NCBI GenBank assembly: GCA_021824565.1
Contig: JAKAKL010000054.1
Location: 1-64,000 of the forward strand
Source: Bacteroidota bacterium
GTDB taxonomy: Bacteria > Bacteroidota > Ignavibacteria > Ignavibacteriales > Ignavibacteriaceae
DNA: 64,000 nucleotides
Reading direction: 5' to 3'
How positions within the stretch are numbered: the stretch's first letter is position 1; each line of letters opens with the position of its first letter. Below, in pieces: positions 54,843-63,874 of this stretch. The position numbers were made by a program, and so were the translations under genes. The notes beneath the pieces were generated by a model that worked only from the letters and a program-made list of their open reading frames with translations, was not told the origin of the DNA and did not search any database.

Positions 54843-55229
54843 ATGGTTTTAACAGATATAATTGCTCTTTCGTCATTACTCATTTTTGCAGCAGCAGCAT
54901 TTTACGTGCTTGTAGCTTTTATAATATTCAAATTCAAGAATAGAGGGAAAATAAATCCTCACCTAAAGAAAACCATAATAGATAAAGTCAGCGCTGTCGC
55001 AGAGAAACCGCGCCCAAATAATTTGATCATACAAAAACCTTTAAATAATTATTATGATAATATGAACAAAGTTGCTGGCTATATAGATGGAAGACCGGTT
55101 ATATATGTTAATGATAATAATGCAGAGCTTATTTACCGCGAAAATATTCTTAGACAAAATTACCGTAAACGTCAGCCGCGCCCAAAGCATCGTAAAGTTT
55201 ATCAAAAGCATGAAATAAGATTTAATTAG
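54843..55229 (+). CDS. Small membrane-anchored basic protein
   Basis: A 128-residue protein with one N-terminal membrane helix (about 7-32) and a cytoplasmic tail rich in Lys, Arg, Asn and Tyr ('YYDNMNKVAGYIDGRPVIYVNDNNAELIYRENILRQNYRKRQPRPKHRKVY'). The family is unrecognised. The basic tail could bind nucleic acid or phospholipid. It is divergent from the kinase gene (209-base gap) and ends 22 bases before a strong terminator, so it is monocistronic. Start: ATG 54843 with AGAAGG upstream. Confidence 0.75.
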   Translation: MVLTDIIALSSLLIFAAAAFYVLVAFIIFKFKNRGKINPHLKKTIIDKVSAVAEKPRPNNLIIQKPLNNYYDNMNKVAGYIDGRPVIYVNDNNAELIYRENILRQNYRKRQPRPKHRKVYQKHEIRFN

Positions 55230-55251
55230 TGATCCCGCAGATCGCCTCCTT

Positions 55252-55305
55252 AATATTGGGACAGTGATTCTTAAAATTAACCGTCATTGTCCCAATATTT
55301 TTTCC
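55252..55305. terminator. Strong bidirectional terminator
   Basis: AATATTGGGACAGTGA (55252-55267) pairs with TCATTGTCCCAATATT (55284-55299), 16 pairs with one wobble and a 16-base loop, followed by TTTT. The same hairpin serves the convergent gene ending at 55328. Confidence 0.88.
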
Positions 55306-55327
55306 CCTTAAAACATTAAAATATTTT

Positions 55328-56341
55328 CTACCTTAACGTTACCTTAGGATCTTTTGATCTCGGCAAATCATACCATAAAGAATCAAGAAATTCCAGTTCA
55401 TCATTTTCCAACGTAATATCCACAGCTTTCAAACTATCTTCAAGATGTTCCGGCTTGCTTGCGCCGACAATAGCAGAAGTTACCACAGGCTGATTCAAGA
55501 CCCATGCAATTGAAATATGAGTTAACGATTTATTTCTTTCTCTAAAGAACTTTTTCATTTTGTCAACCGCGTCGAACTGCGCTTCCTGCCAATAACGATC
55601 GCGGTATAATCTGCTTGCCTCAGGAAGATTAAATCGTCCCAGTTCATTCTGTTCGCTTTCGCGTTTGTGTTTGCCGGTCAAAAATCCTCCGGCTAAAGGA
55701 TTATACACAATAACTCCGACTCCCTCTTCTTTGCACAAAGGGAATAATTCCTTTTCAAATTCACGAAATAATAAATTGTATCTCGGCTGGATACAGTTAT
55801 ATCTTTCGATGCCGAGCTTGTCGCTCGTCCACAGTGCTTTAGCAAGCTGGAATGCTTGATAATTGCTGCATCCTATATATCGCGCCTTGCCTGAGCGGAC
55901 TATATCATCAAGCGCTCTTAATGTTTCATCAATCGGCGTATTAGGATCATAAAAGTGCACCTGGTAAAGATCAATAAAATCAGTTTGAAGCCGTTTTAAA
56001 CTTGCGTCAATCGCATCCATAATATGTCTTCGTGAAAGACCCTGATCATTTGGAGCGTCGCTCATCTTGCCGTTGCATTTAGTTGCAAGTATTGTCTCGT
56101 GTCTTCTGCCGGTGTTCGCTTTCATCCATTTGCCGATTATAGTTTCGGTATCGCCTGCAGTTTTAATACTTACAGGCAGCGGATAAACGTCTGCAGTATC
56201 AATAAAATTCACTCCCGTCTCCCACGCTTTATTTAAAATAGCGAACGATGTTTTTTCATCGCACTGATAGCCGAATGTCATTGTACCAAGACAGACTTCA
56301 CTTACTTTAAGCCCGGTACGTCCTAAGCGTTTAATTTTCAT
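55328..56341 (-). CDS. Aldo/keto reductase
   Basis: A 337-residue NADP-dependent aldo/keto reductase. The tetrad is complete: D48 and Y53 ('FIDTADVYP'), K88 ('ILATKCNG') and H129 ('DLYQVHFYD'). 'GRTGLKVSEVCLGTMTFG' starts the barrel and 'IVGASKPEHLEDSLKAVDI' near the end binds the cofactor phosphate. Members reduce aldehydes or ketones in detoxification or sugar metabolism. It is a solitary gene. Start: ATG 56341 with GAGGAAT upstream. Confidence 0.93.
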   Translation of the reverse strand: MKIKRLGRTGLKVSEVCLGTMTFGYQCDEKTSFAILNKAWETGVNFIDTADVYPLPVSIKTAGDTETIIGKWMKANTGRRHETILATKCNGKMSDAPNDQGLSRRHIMDAIDASLKRLQTDFIDLYQVHFYDPNTPIDETLRALDDIVRSGKARYIGCSNYQAFQLAKALWTSDKLGIERYNCIQPRYNLLFREFEKELFPLCKEEGVGVIVYNPLAGGFLTGKHKRESEQNELGRFNLPEASRLYRDRYWQEAQFDAVDKMKKFFRERNKSLTHISIAWVLNQPVVTSAIVGASKPEHLEDSLKAVDITLENDELEFLDSLWYDLPRSKDPKVTLR

Positions 56342-56560
56342 TTCTTATTCCTCTGTAGATATTGCAAGAAAAACCAGTTTATAAAATTTTATCATCGACA
56401 ATTTTTTAGAATGTCATAGTCAACATAATAATTTTAATCAAAATTATTCGTCCTTTTATTTTGACTTTGCGGGAGATAACATATCAATTCTTTTCTCTTT
56501 TGCGGAAACATTTATAAGTATATCCAAACGTGACAGCCTGGTCTCTTCTTTAGAATGTTA

Positions 56561-58801
56561 TTATTTATGCGTCATTATAAAAGTGCCGTTCCATCCTGCC
56601 GGCGGCGGTGCTGCTTGAAATTCTATACATCGTTTTAAATATACTGATGAAGGACCGTCATTCGCGTCTAATTCAATTGCATTTTCAAATAGCTCTTTTG
56701 CTTTTTCAAAATCTCTTTGTCTGTATTTTTCCAATCCTTCTTCAAAAAATTTAATTAACTTCAGTCTTTTGTCAGGCACTGTTTCAGACTTTGGCGCTAT
56801 CAGTTCATATATTCTAACCGGCTTTGATTTTCCTTTTACTAAAATGAAATCAAGCTCTCGTACAAATAAAATATCTTTCACATAATCATAAGTTGACTCG
56901 CTGATAATAATAGTGCTTCCATATTCTTTATTTACTCCTTCAAGCCTTGACGCAAGATTTACATTATCTCCTATTACCGTGTAATCAAATCTTTCCTTGC
57001 CGCCCATGTTTCCCACGATCATTTCGCCGGTGTTTATTCCAATTCTAATGGAAAAAACCGGCTGATGTTCTTTTTCCCATTTCAACTTCAGCTCGTTTAA
57101 TTTTTTTGTCATTCTCAATGCTGCGGTACAGCATTCAAGAGCATGGTTTTGAACCGGAACAGGTGCGCCCCAAAACGCCATTACAGCGTCTCCAAGAAAT
57201 TTATCCAGCGTTCCTTTATGCTCAAGAATTATGCGCGTCATTTCAGTAAAATATTCATTCAGAAGTGAAACTAATTCTTCCGAATCCTTATTTTCCGAAA
57301 TGCTGGTAAACCCGGCAATGTCGCTGAAGAATACAGTTAATTCTTTTCTTTCACCGCCTAATTTCAGACTGGAAGGATTTAGTATGAGTTCATCCAACAG
57401 ATTGCTGTTTACGTATTGACTGAACATTTTTTTTAATAACGTCGAGCGCTTGCGCTCTGTTATAAAATTATAAGTTGTGCTTCCTATATAACCAAAGACA
57501 ATTGCAATTTCCGGACCGGATATGCTGGCTACATAATTAAAATGATCAAAGAGGTAGAATGAGATTTGATACACAATGAATACGAGCACTGCCGCGAAAA
57601 ATAAATTAATAATTTCTGTTATAATGGTATTAACTGTAAAAGCTTTTTTGAATAGAGTTCTGCTGTAGAATGAAAAGAACGAGAATAATAGGATCATTAT
57701 TATCCCTAATGTTGCCGGTTCCTTTGAAAGAAAATTATTATCGAGAATACTTTGAATAATATTTGCATAAACTTCAACACCGAACATTACGTTGCCGCCG
57801 TTTTCATTCTTGGAAGAGTACGATACATTGAAATAATCCTTCTCGAGAGGGTCGAAAGAGCCGACAAGCACAATTTTGTTTTTGAATATACCTGAATACA
57901 GCAGCCCGGTTTTCGGATCATCCCATAAATTTATTTGCGTCCCCAAATTTTTTTCATCCTCAGTTTCAAATGTGCTGTCGTCAATAATATCGGTAATATC
58001 CTCTTCCGGGAAAGTTCCCGACGGGCCGTAATAATTTATCAAGAACGATGAAGCATCGTATTTAGGTATGATATGTTTTTGATATATGAAATCGTTTCGG
58101 GTTTCGTCGACAGTTTTATAATATGGATAGCCGTAATATTTATTAAGCACTGCGAATGCGAAAGATGGAACATCGCGAGGCGGCTGAAACGGCAGTCTCC
58201 AAACAGGGCTGTATTTTCTAATTACCCCGTCGTTGTCCTGCAGAACATTTACGATCCCAATTGAACTATCGGCTTTAAAAAAGATATTGTTGAAATTAAA
58301 ATTCTTGTTGTAAATATATCTTTCTTTAAAATAATCTCCGGAATTTTCACCGCCGTTATTTTCTTCTTTAACCTCCCCGGCAACAACTACATTCCCGTAT
58401 TTCCTGATTGTGTTTAATAACAGCGTATCATCGCTTGCGCTTAGTCTATCCGGATCAGACATAATCAAATCAATGCCGATTGCTTTCACGCCTGCTTGAT
58501 TTAAATTCTTTATCATTCTCGCGTATATCGATCTTGGCCAGGGCCATTTGTTAAAGGGCGGCGGCAATGCTTTGCTGCTTTCCTGGGAAATTGAAACTAT
58601 TATAACATCAGATGAACCCTTAAACTGTAGCTGTCCTCTTTCACGGAACCTCAAATCTATTAAGTTGGATTCAACTCTTTTTAATAGCGGGATTGAAAAA
58701 AAATAATTCTGTGTCAGTAGAATTACTGTTGCAGTTAGAAGGATAAATACGATAGTCTGCCCGGTAAATATTTTTCTCATCGGATAAAAATTTTGTTTCA
58801 T
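56561..58801 (-). CDS. CHASE2-domain adenylate cyclase
   Basis: A 746-residue class III cyclase. One helix (about 11-33) leads to an extracytoplasmic CHASE2 domain (about 45-355), then three membrane helices (365-447). A cyclase domain (about 485-665) carries metal-binding D494 and D538 ('FFSDIAGFTS', 'FLGDAVMAF'), adenine-selecting K534 and D612, and transition-state N615 and R619 ('GDNVNLASRL'). A TPR-like tail follows ('EKAKELFENAIELDANDGPSSVYLKRC'). All catalytic residues support ATP as substrate. It follows the outer-membrane protein gene by 14 bases, so the whole FecR/barrel/cyclase set is probably one operon. Start: ATG 58801. Confidence 0.93.
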   Translation of the reverse strand: MKQNFYPMRKIFTGQTIVFILLTATVILLTQNYFFSIPLLKRVESNLIDLRFRERGQLQFKGSSDVIIVSISQESSKALPPPFNKWPWPRSIYARMIKNLNQAGVKAIGIDLIMSDPDRLSASDDTLLLNTIRKYGNVVVAGEVKEENNGGENSGDYFKERYIYNKNFNFNNIFFKADSSIGIVNVLQDNDGVIRKYSPVWRLPFQPPRDVPSFAFAVLNKYYGYPYYKTVDETRNDFIYQKHIIPKYDASSFLINYYGPSGTFPEEDITDIIDDSTFETEDEKNLGTQINLWDDPKTGLLYSGIFKNKIVLVGSFDPLEKDYFNVSYSSKNENGGNVMFGVEVYANIIQSILDNNFLSKEPATLGIIMILLFSFFSFYSRTLFKKAFTVNTIITEIINLFFAAVLVFIVYQISFYLFDHFNYVASISGPEIAIVFGYIGSTTYNFITERKRSTLLKKMFSQYVNSNLLDELILNPSSLKLGGERKELTVFFSDIAGFTSISENKDSEELVSLLNEYFTEMTRIILEHKGTLDKFLGDAVMAFWGAPVPVQNHALECCTAALRMTKKLNELKLKWEKEHQPVFSIRIGINTGEMIVGNMGGKERFDYTVIGDNVNLASRLEGVNKEYGSTIIISESTYDYVKDILFVRELDFILVKGKSKPVRIYELIAPKSETVPDKRLKLIKFFEEGLEKYRQRDFEKAKELFENAIELDANDGPSSVYLKRCIEFQAAPPPAGWNGTFIMTHK

Positions 58802-58815
58802 TTTTCCCGGTTAAT

Positions 58816-61227
58816 TTATATTGCGTATCTTGTTACAAAGCTGACCATCGAATCATTTGGAATCATTTCGAAGTTTTTGAAATATTGCATCTCAAGCATG
58901 AAGCTTAAATTTTTAATTAAGTTGTATCTTAAGTGAGCATCAAATACAATTCTCTTCAAACTCCCGAAGTTAGGATTAATGAAAGCCGACATCTCTAATT
59001 GATTCGATAATAAAAGATAGCTCCCTGCCGCTGTAACGGATGTATAATTAAATACCGAATAACCGGTATTGCTCTGGTTAACCGAAGCTGAAAGAGATGT
59101 ATTCAAACTATTGTTCCATTCGCTCGAAACAGATAAAATGACGGAAGTATTTTCAGCGTTGTAATTATATATGCTGTTATCATTCCTTTTGGAATAAATA
59201 AAACTTACGTCGGCATGCTGCTTAATTACCATATTAAAATCATATCCGATCTGAGCCGAATACCTGTTAGTAATATCGTTAACCGCCAGCGAGCGCTTAA
59301 CCGAATCCGGATCGCTGGTGCTTAGATCATTATAATTATAATACCTTGAATAGCCGATGTTGAAATGAGGCAAATTCAATTGCGGATAATATGTCGCCGC
59401 AAAATTTATAGTTTGATAATCTGTCGTAGAAAATTTAGTCTTCTGAAGATTGTCATTTAAGTTTTCAAACCCCATCGTTACAAACAGTCTATTTTCCAAA
59501 AATCTTACCCTGTCGAGAAAATTAAATCCCTGCACATCAGTCTGAAGATAAGATTGTCCGAATGACTGAAAATCATTTCCGCGGTATAAATATCTTACCG
59601 TAAAGTTATTGTCAAAATAATTTAAATCAAGAGCCGCCTCGGATGCAAACGTTGAAAGATTATTCAGCTCTATAGGTTTTAAAAATTGATTAACAGTGAT
59701 AAATCTTGACAAAAGCCTTGTAAGTAATTTAATATCGCCTGCACTGCCGCCAAGCGGTTTGCCCGGTCCGAACAACGAATCAATTTGGCTGTTGCTAAAA
59801 GTTCCGGTTGTAATATCGTCATTGGAAATACTTAACGCTGCTTGCGCAGTAAATAAAATATTTCTATCGTCAAAGCCCAGCATTAAATCCGAACCCAGCA
59901 CAACGTTTTCCTGCGGGTCAACGGCAAACTGGGCGGAATTTTTATCGTCTACCGAATGCAGATAAGAAACGCCGAACTGAAAATTTTTCCCGTTGCCGTA
60001 CGAAGGTCTTATGGCAAAAATGTTTCGGCTGTAACTGCCCGGCGAAATTTCTGCTCTTAACGAATCCATATATGGAATAACATCTGGACCAACCGGCGCA
60101 TTATCCGGCTGATATATCTGGATGATTTGCCCTTCTATAGAGCGAGTTATCTGCCCGTATGAAGTTTGGAGATTGAAATCACCAAGAGTTACGCTTCCGG
60201 AAACACCTCGGACTCTTTTGCCGTTCATAATAAGGCTTGGATAGGAAGGATAAGTATCGCCAAGATTTAATTGCAGCCAGCTGCTCTCAATTGAAAGTGA
60301 GTACCTGTCCTGAGGCTGCAGGTAATAATGTTCTTCGTTAGTCAAATAAAGCTGACCATTTATTTTCCAGTCGTTATACGAAGCATTAAAATTAATTAAG
60401 CCGCGGTTATACATCGTATTTACAGTATCAAAGCTTTCGTTCCTTGCTTCGTACTGAACACTTACGCCGTACCTTACTCCGTTTACTTCGGCGAGCGGGA
60501 AGTTTGTGTTCGGTTCAATTACTTCGAAAGTTGTAGTTCTTTTATAAATTAAGCTCGATGAACTATCATACAGCTCAATTGTTAAACTGTGGTTCCCATT
60601 TCCAATTGATTTTGAAAATTGTTCGGGATAAAGAAGAATTAAGTCTTCTGTGATTATTATATGCGAACTGAAATCCGCATTATCAATAAAAATTTTTGAC
60701 GCAGCTCTGTCAATATTTGAAGGCGCTTTCAAAAGTGAAATCGAAACGAATAGCTGCCCTTTTTCGATTTGCCCTCCTTCTTCCGGAGATAAAATTAAAA
60801 TTCCTTTGTCAGCTCCGATACTATTATTGGCGGTTACAGAAACTTGCAGGGCGTTGCTTTGCTGCGGTACTCCAAAAGGATAAGTTTCCATTTTCCCGTT
60901 TTCAAATTCTAAGATCAAATAATATTCAATGTATGGCTGGACGACATCGCTTGCGGGTATTATCGCTTTAGCGCTTGCACCTGAGAGTATCATCTCACGC
61001 TGTTTATATTCGCTTTGTCCGAAACTGCGGTAAGCAAGAATTATCTTTGCCAGTCCGCTGGTCTGGATTAATTCAGCGCTCACAGTCAACGGCTGGTTTT
61101 CGCGCGCTTCGCTGACAGAGACAGACGAAACTCTGCCGCTCGGCTGCGAGAATGTTTCTCTTGTGTTAATAATAAATGTCACAAGAGAAAAAATGAAGAT
61201 GCAGAAAATATTAATGTTTATCTTCAT
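58816..61227 (-). CDS. Exported protein with Ig-like N-terminus and outer-membrane beta-barrel
   Basis: An 803-residue protein with a signal peptide (to about 28). The N-terminal third has Ig/fibronectin-like strands ('VSVSEARENQPLTVSAELIQTSGLAKIILAYRS', 'GILILSPEEGGQIEKGQLFVSISLLKAP'). The rest consists of many amphipathic strands with aromatic girdles ('YDFNMVIKQHADVSFIYSKRND', 'LRYNLIKNLSFMLEMQYFKNFEM') and ends in '...MVSFVTRYAI', as expected of a barrel in the outer membrane. The family is unrecognised. It overlaps the FecR gene by 17 bases and is followed by the cyclase; it is probably the outer-membrane partner of that system. Start: ATG 61227. Confidence 0.83.
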   Translation of the reverse strand: MKININIFCIFIFSLVTFIINTRETFSQPSGRVSSVSVSEARENQPLTVSAELIQTSGLAKIILAYRSFGQSEYKQREMILSGASAKAIIPASDVVQPYIEYYLILEFENGKMETYPFGVPQQSNALQVSVTANNSIGADKGILILSPEEGGQIEKGQLFVSISLLKAPSNIDRAASKIFIDNADFSSHIIITEDLILLYPEQFSKSIGNGNHSLTIELYDSSSSLIYKRTTTFEVIEPNTNFPLAEVNGVRYGVSVQYEARNESFDTVNTMYNRGLINFNASYNDWKINGQLYLTNEEHYYLQPQDRYSLSIESSWLQLNLGDTYPSYPSLIMNGKRVRGVSGSVTLGDFNLQTSYGQITRSIEGQIIQIYQPDNAPVGPDVIPYMDSLRAEISPGSYSRNIFAIRPSYGNGKNFQFGVSYLHSVDDKNSAQFAVDPQENVVLGSDLMLGFDDRNILFTAQAALSISNDDITTGTFSNSQIDSLFGPGKPLGGSAGDIKLLTRLLSRFITVNQFLKPIELNNLSTFASEAALDLNYFDNNFTVRYLYRGNDFQSFGQSYLQTDVQGFNFLDRVRFLENRLFVTMGFENLNDNLQKTKFSTTDYQTINFAATYYPQLNLPHFNIGYSRYYNYNDLSTSDPDSVKRSLAVNDITNRYSAQIGYDFNMVIKQHADVSFIYSKRNDNSIYNYNAENTSVILSVSSEWNNSLNTSLSASVNQSNTGYSVFNYTSVTAAGSYLLLSNQLEMSAFINPNFGSLKRIVFDAHLRYNLIKNLSFMLEMQYFKNFEMIPNDSMVSFVTRYAI

Positions 61228-61915
61228 CTTTTAGATATTCAATTATAATATCTCCATGGTTTGTTTTAATTATTATCTTCCTTGTCCCGTCGCTCTTTGT
61301 GGAGTTATATTCCTTCTTAACCGAATCAGGCGCCTGAGAAATATTTACATCGCCTGAAGAATCAATCATTGCGAACATCCCTGTGCCTATTGAGCCGGAC
61401 CTCTTTCTGCCAAGCTGTGCATTCACGGTTACCAGCCCGGTATCAATATAAATTAATGTATTAAGGTTATTCAATGTCCTGATGAAACCTGTAGTACCTC
61501 GAATTGACGCTATCGCTGTCGGAGTGGTAAAAATAAAATCCTGATCTTTGCGCTTTGTAATTTTGAAATTTAGCTCTCCTTTATTGACAAAAGTATTTTT
61601 TGCGTAACCGCTGCTCTCCTTCTTTCCGAATATTTCCACGCTCGAATTATCTCTAATAATCAAAAGACTTCTGTCATCAGTAAAGAAAACGGAGGCAAAA
61701 GATCTTTCGCCCGTTGTAACCTTGTCGCCGTTCCAAATTACTTCTCCCGCTGCCGCTTTATCGGATTTGTTTTTAGCTTTAACATAATGCGAAACATTGT
61801 TTATTACTTTTTGGAACTGCGCAGGCTGGGAAAAAATATCCTGAGCCAAAAAGAAAATCAACAAAGTCAATAAAGCTGCAAAGGACAAATATTTCTTAGT
61901 AAAATTCTTATTCAT
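61211..61915 (-). CDS. FecR-domain protein, exported
   Basis: A 234-residue periplasmic or surface protein. The signal peptide is followed by a FecR domain: 'GEVIWNGDKVTTGERSFASVFFTDDRSLLIIRDNSSVEIFGK...VNKGELNFKITKRKDQDFIFTTPTAIASIRGTTGFIRTLNN'. The 'TPTAIASIRGT' signature is typical of FecR proteins that stand apart from iron-siderophore sensors. Here there is no ECF sigma factor; instead the gene is coupled (17-base overlap) to a barrel protein and then a CHASE2 cyclase, an association seen with other CHASE2 cyclases. Start: ATG 61915 with AAGGTG upstream. Confidence 0.9.
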   Translation of the reverse strand: MNKNFTKKYLSFAALLTLLIFFLAQDIFSQPAQFQKVINNVSHYVKAKNKSDKAAAGEVIWNGDKVTTGERSFASVFFTDDRSLLIIRDNSSVEIFGKKESSGYAKNTFVNKGELNFKITKRKDQDFIFTTPTAIASIRGTTGFIRTLNNLNTLIYIDTGLVTVNAQLGRKRSGSIGTGMFAMIDSSGDVNISQAPDSVKKEYNSTKSDGTRKIIIKTNHGDIIIEYLKDEDKH

Positions 61916-61940
61916 AATTCACCTTCAGGAATACGCGCGT

Positions 61941-62972
61941 TTAATGATTATTAAATTCAATTTTAATTATCGACTTAGGATTGGCAAGCAGCGAATTAAT
62001 TATATTTGAAAGATCATTCAAATTAATTAGGCTGCCGTCGTCATACATGCTTTCCAGAATTTTTATTTTCCCGCTTCTAAAATCATTTGCTAAACCGGCT
62101 ACTCCAAGCAATTGCGCAAGCTGGGAAAGCTGCGATGTCAACGTATTGTTCACCGTAGGATTATTATTTCTGATTACAAAGTTTACAATGTTGCTGTACA
62201 GCTTTGTGCCGCTGCCTGTAACTGCAGCAACTTGAAAAACTATTTCATCGCCGGGCTGCCACTCTCTTTCCAGAATCGAATGAAGATTTATACTTGTTAC
62301 CGAGCCGACATTTTTATTGTTGATTAGCGGTGTTCCGGTATTAAGCGCATCTTCGAGAGATTGATTTGACGACTTCCTTACATTGGCTTTTATTTCGTAC
62401 GTTGCGCCCGGAACAATATTCCATTCGGCTAAAACATTTCCTGCATCATATTCTCTCCCGGCATTCGGCTGAATTATCGATAACGTTTGCGTAGGGTTTG
62501 GAAAATCAAAAACTTTAACAGCCCAGGGCGAACTTACTCCCTTCTCTGTAGCGCGAATTGATAACCTGTATCTTCCCGTCAGTTTTCCGCGCTGCCGGGT
62601 TTCGTCAATTAATTGCTGGTTGGTATTCCATTTAGATATTCTAATTTGGCTTGAGCCTAACTGTTCATTGCAGACTCTTTGCGCGGGAAAAGGATCTGTA
62701 GTAAAGCTGCCTAAAAGTTGAAATCCGCCGTTTTCCGGCGGCTGCCATTCTAAAGTACATTCAAGAGTTACATTGTCACCTGGAACTGTCGGCGTTATAT
62801 CAACACAGAACAAAGACGGCGCACCGCTGATACCGTTAACAATTAATATCGAACCAATCTCTGAACTTATTCTTGATTCATCAACTATTAGATTTACTGT
62901 CGGCTGTGAGCGTACAAAAGGGACAAAGAATATAATTAGGACAAAAAGAAAAAAAGTAAATTTTTTAATCAT
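61941..62972 (-). CDS. Exported protein of unknown function upstream of FecR
   Basis: A 343-residue protein with a signal peptide (to about 23). Two or three beta-sandwich modules follow ('CTLEWQPPENGGFQLLGSFTTDPFP', 'GRYRLSIRATEKGVSSPWAVKVFDFPNPTQTLSIIQPNAGREYDAGNVLAEWNIVPGATYEIKANVRK'). A helical C-terminal segment (about 280-335) completes it, with 'LSQLAQLLGVAGLANDFRSGKIKILESMYDDGSLINLNDLSNIINSLLANP'. The family is unrecognised. It lies 25 bases before FecR in the same orientation and so probably belongs to the same envelope system. Start: ATG 62972. Confidence 0.82.
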   Translation of the reverse strand: MIKKFTFFLFVLIIFFVPFVRSQPTVNLIVDESRISSEIGSILIVNGISGAPSLFCVDITPTVPGDNVTLECTLEWQPPENGGFQLLGSFTTDPFPAQRVCNEQLGSSQIRISKWNTNQQLIDETRQRGKLTGRYRLSIRATEKGVSSPWAVKVFDFPNPTQTLSIIQPNAGREYDAGNVLAEWNIVPGATYEIKANVRKSSNQSLEDALNTGTPLINNKNVGSVTSINLHSILEREWQPGDEIVFQVAAVTGSGTKLYSNIVNFVIRNNNPTVNNTLTSQLSQLAQLLGVAGLANDFRSGKIKILESMYDDGSLINLNDLSNIINSLLANPKSIIKIEFNNH

Positions 62973-63102
62973 TTGCTGTTTCCTTATATATTGCCAAAAT
63001 ATCTATATGCTGTACTTGAAGTAAACCGTAAGGTTGACTATAAATTAACTTCCAGAATTTTGAAAAGCAATAAAATTCTGCCGGACGGTACGGTCCAATT
63101 TC

Positions 63103-63759
63103 TTACTTAAGCGAATATGAATTTAGTTCACAAGAAACCTTCATTGCGCCGTATTGAGCCCATGTGCGAACCAATCCTACCCTGGGTTCACTCCATATAA
63201 TGCCTACTACACTTGTATCTTGTCTTATCACATATTTAACACATCTAAATGTACCTGCCGCTGCCGTTACAGGCTGATCTATTGATTCTGTTGTAATCAA
63301 ATAGCTCATGAATGAAGTTGTGTCCCCAGCTTTAGTAGGAAACGATAATACTTTTTCTTGTGCAGGACTGGTTGGAGGAACTCTAATCGTAGATATCATA
63401 ATCATATAAAGTCCGTCTTCATGATTATCTAACATAAATCCACCAAAGATTAACGAAGGTCCAATTATTAAATTCTTAACATCGTAACCCGTAACACCAT
63501 CTAACGAATCTTTCTTGGTAATAGACATTGTAACAGAATCAACCTTGGTGCTGTCAGTCCAGGACATAGTTCTAATATATGTCCATGAATTGCCCGTATT
63601 CAATGGTAGTATTTGACCGGTATCAGGTGGAAGTATTTGACTGTTGTTATTTTTCGGCTGCGTAATATTATCGCAGCTTGATAATATAACAAAGAATAAA
63701 AGAAGTGCTGATAAGCTAAATACTTTTATGTAAAAAGTTTTTTTTATTTCAATTTTCAT
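63103..63759 (-). CDS. Putative lipoprotein
   Basis: A 218-residue lipoprotein. The lipobox is in 'LLLFFVILSSC' with the modified cysteine at about residue 29. A linker contains a short internal repeat (QILPPDTG-QILPLNTG), then a compact beta-rich domain ('NSWTYIRTMSWTDSTKVDSVTMSI', 'AAGTFRCVKYVIRQDTS', 'GIIWSEPRVGLVRTWAQYGAMKVSCELNSYSL'). This architecture is common among Bacteroidota surface lipoproteins whose role is unknown. It is 130 bases upstream of the FecR/cyclase cluster on the same strand; co-transcription is uncertain. Start: ATG 63759. Confidence 0.82.
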   Translation of the reverse strand: MKIEIKKTFYIKVFSLSALLLFFVILSSCDNITQPKNNNSQILPPDTGQILPLNTGNSWTYIRTMSWTDSTKVDSVTMSITKKDSLDGVTGYDVKNLIIGPSLIFGGFMLDNHEDGLYMIMISTIRVPPTSPAQEKVLSFPTKAGDTTSFMSYLITTESIDQPVTAAAGTFRCVKYVIRQDTSVVGIIWSEPRVGLVRTWAQYGAMKVSCELNSYSLK

Positions 63760-63874
63760 TTGATCTCTAATAAATCTGCTTGTTTGTCTGCTGGCTTATG
63801 CTTACAGTTTAACATAATATTTTCTTTCCATCTATTGCAGATCTGATTTAAATAAAATCTAGCTGTAATGACTG

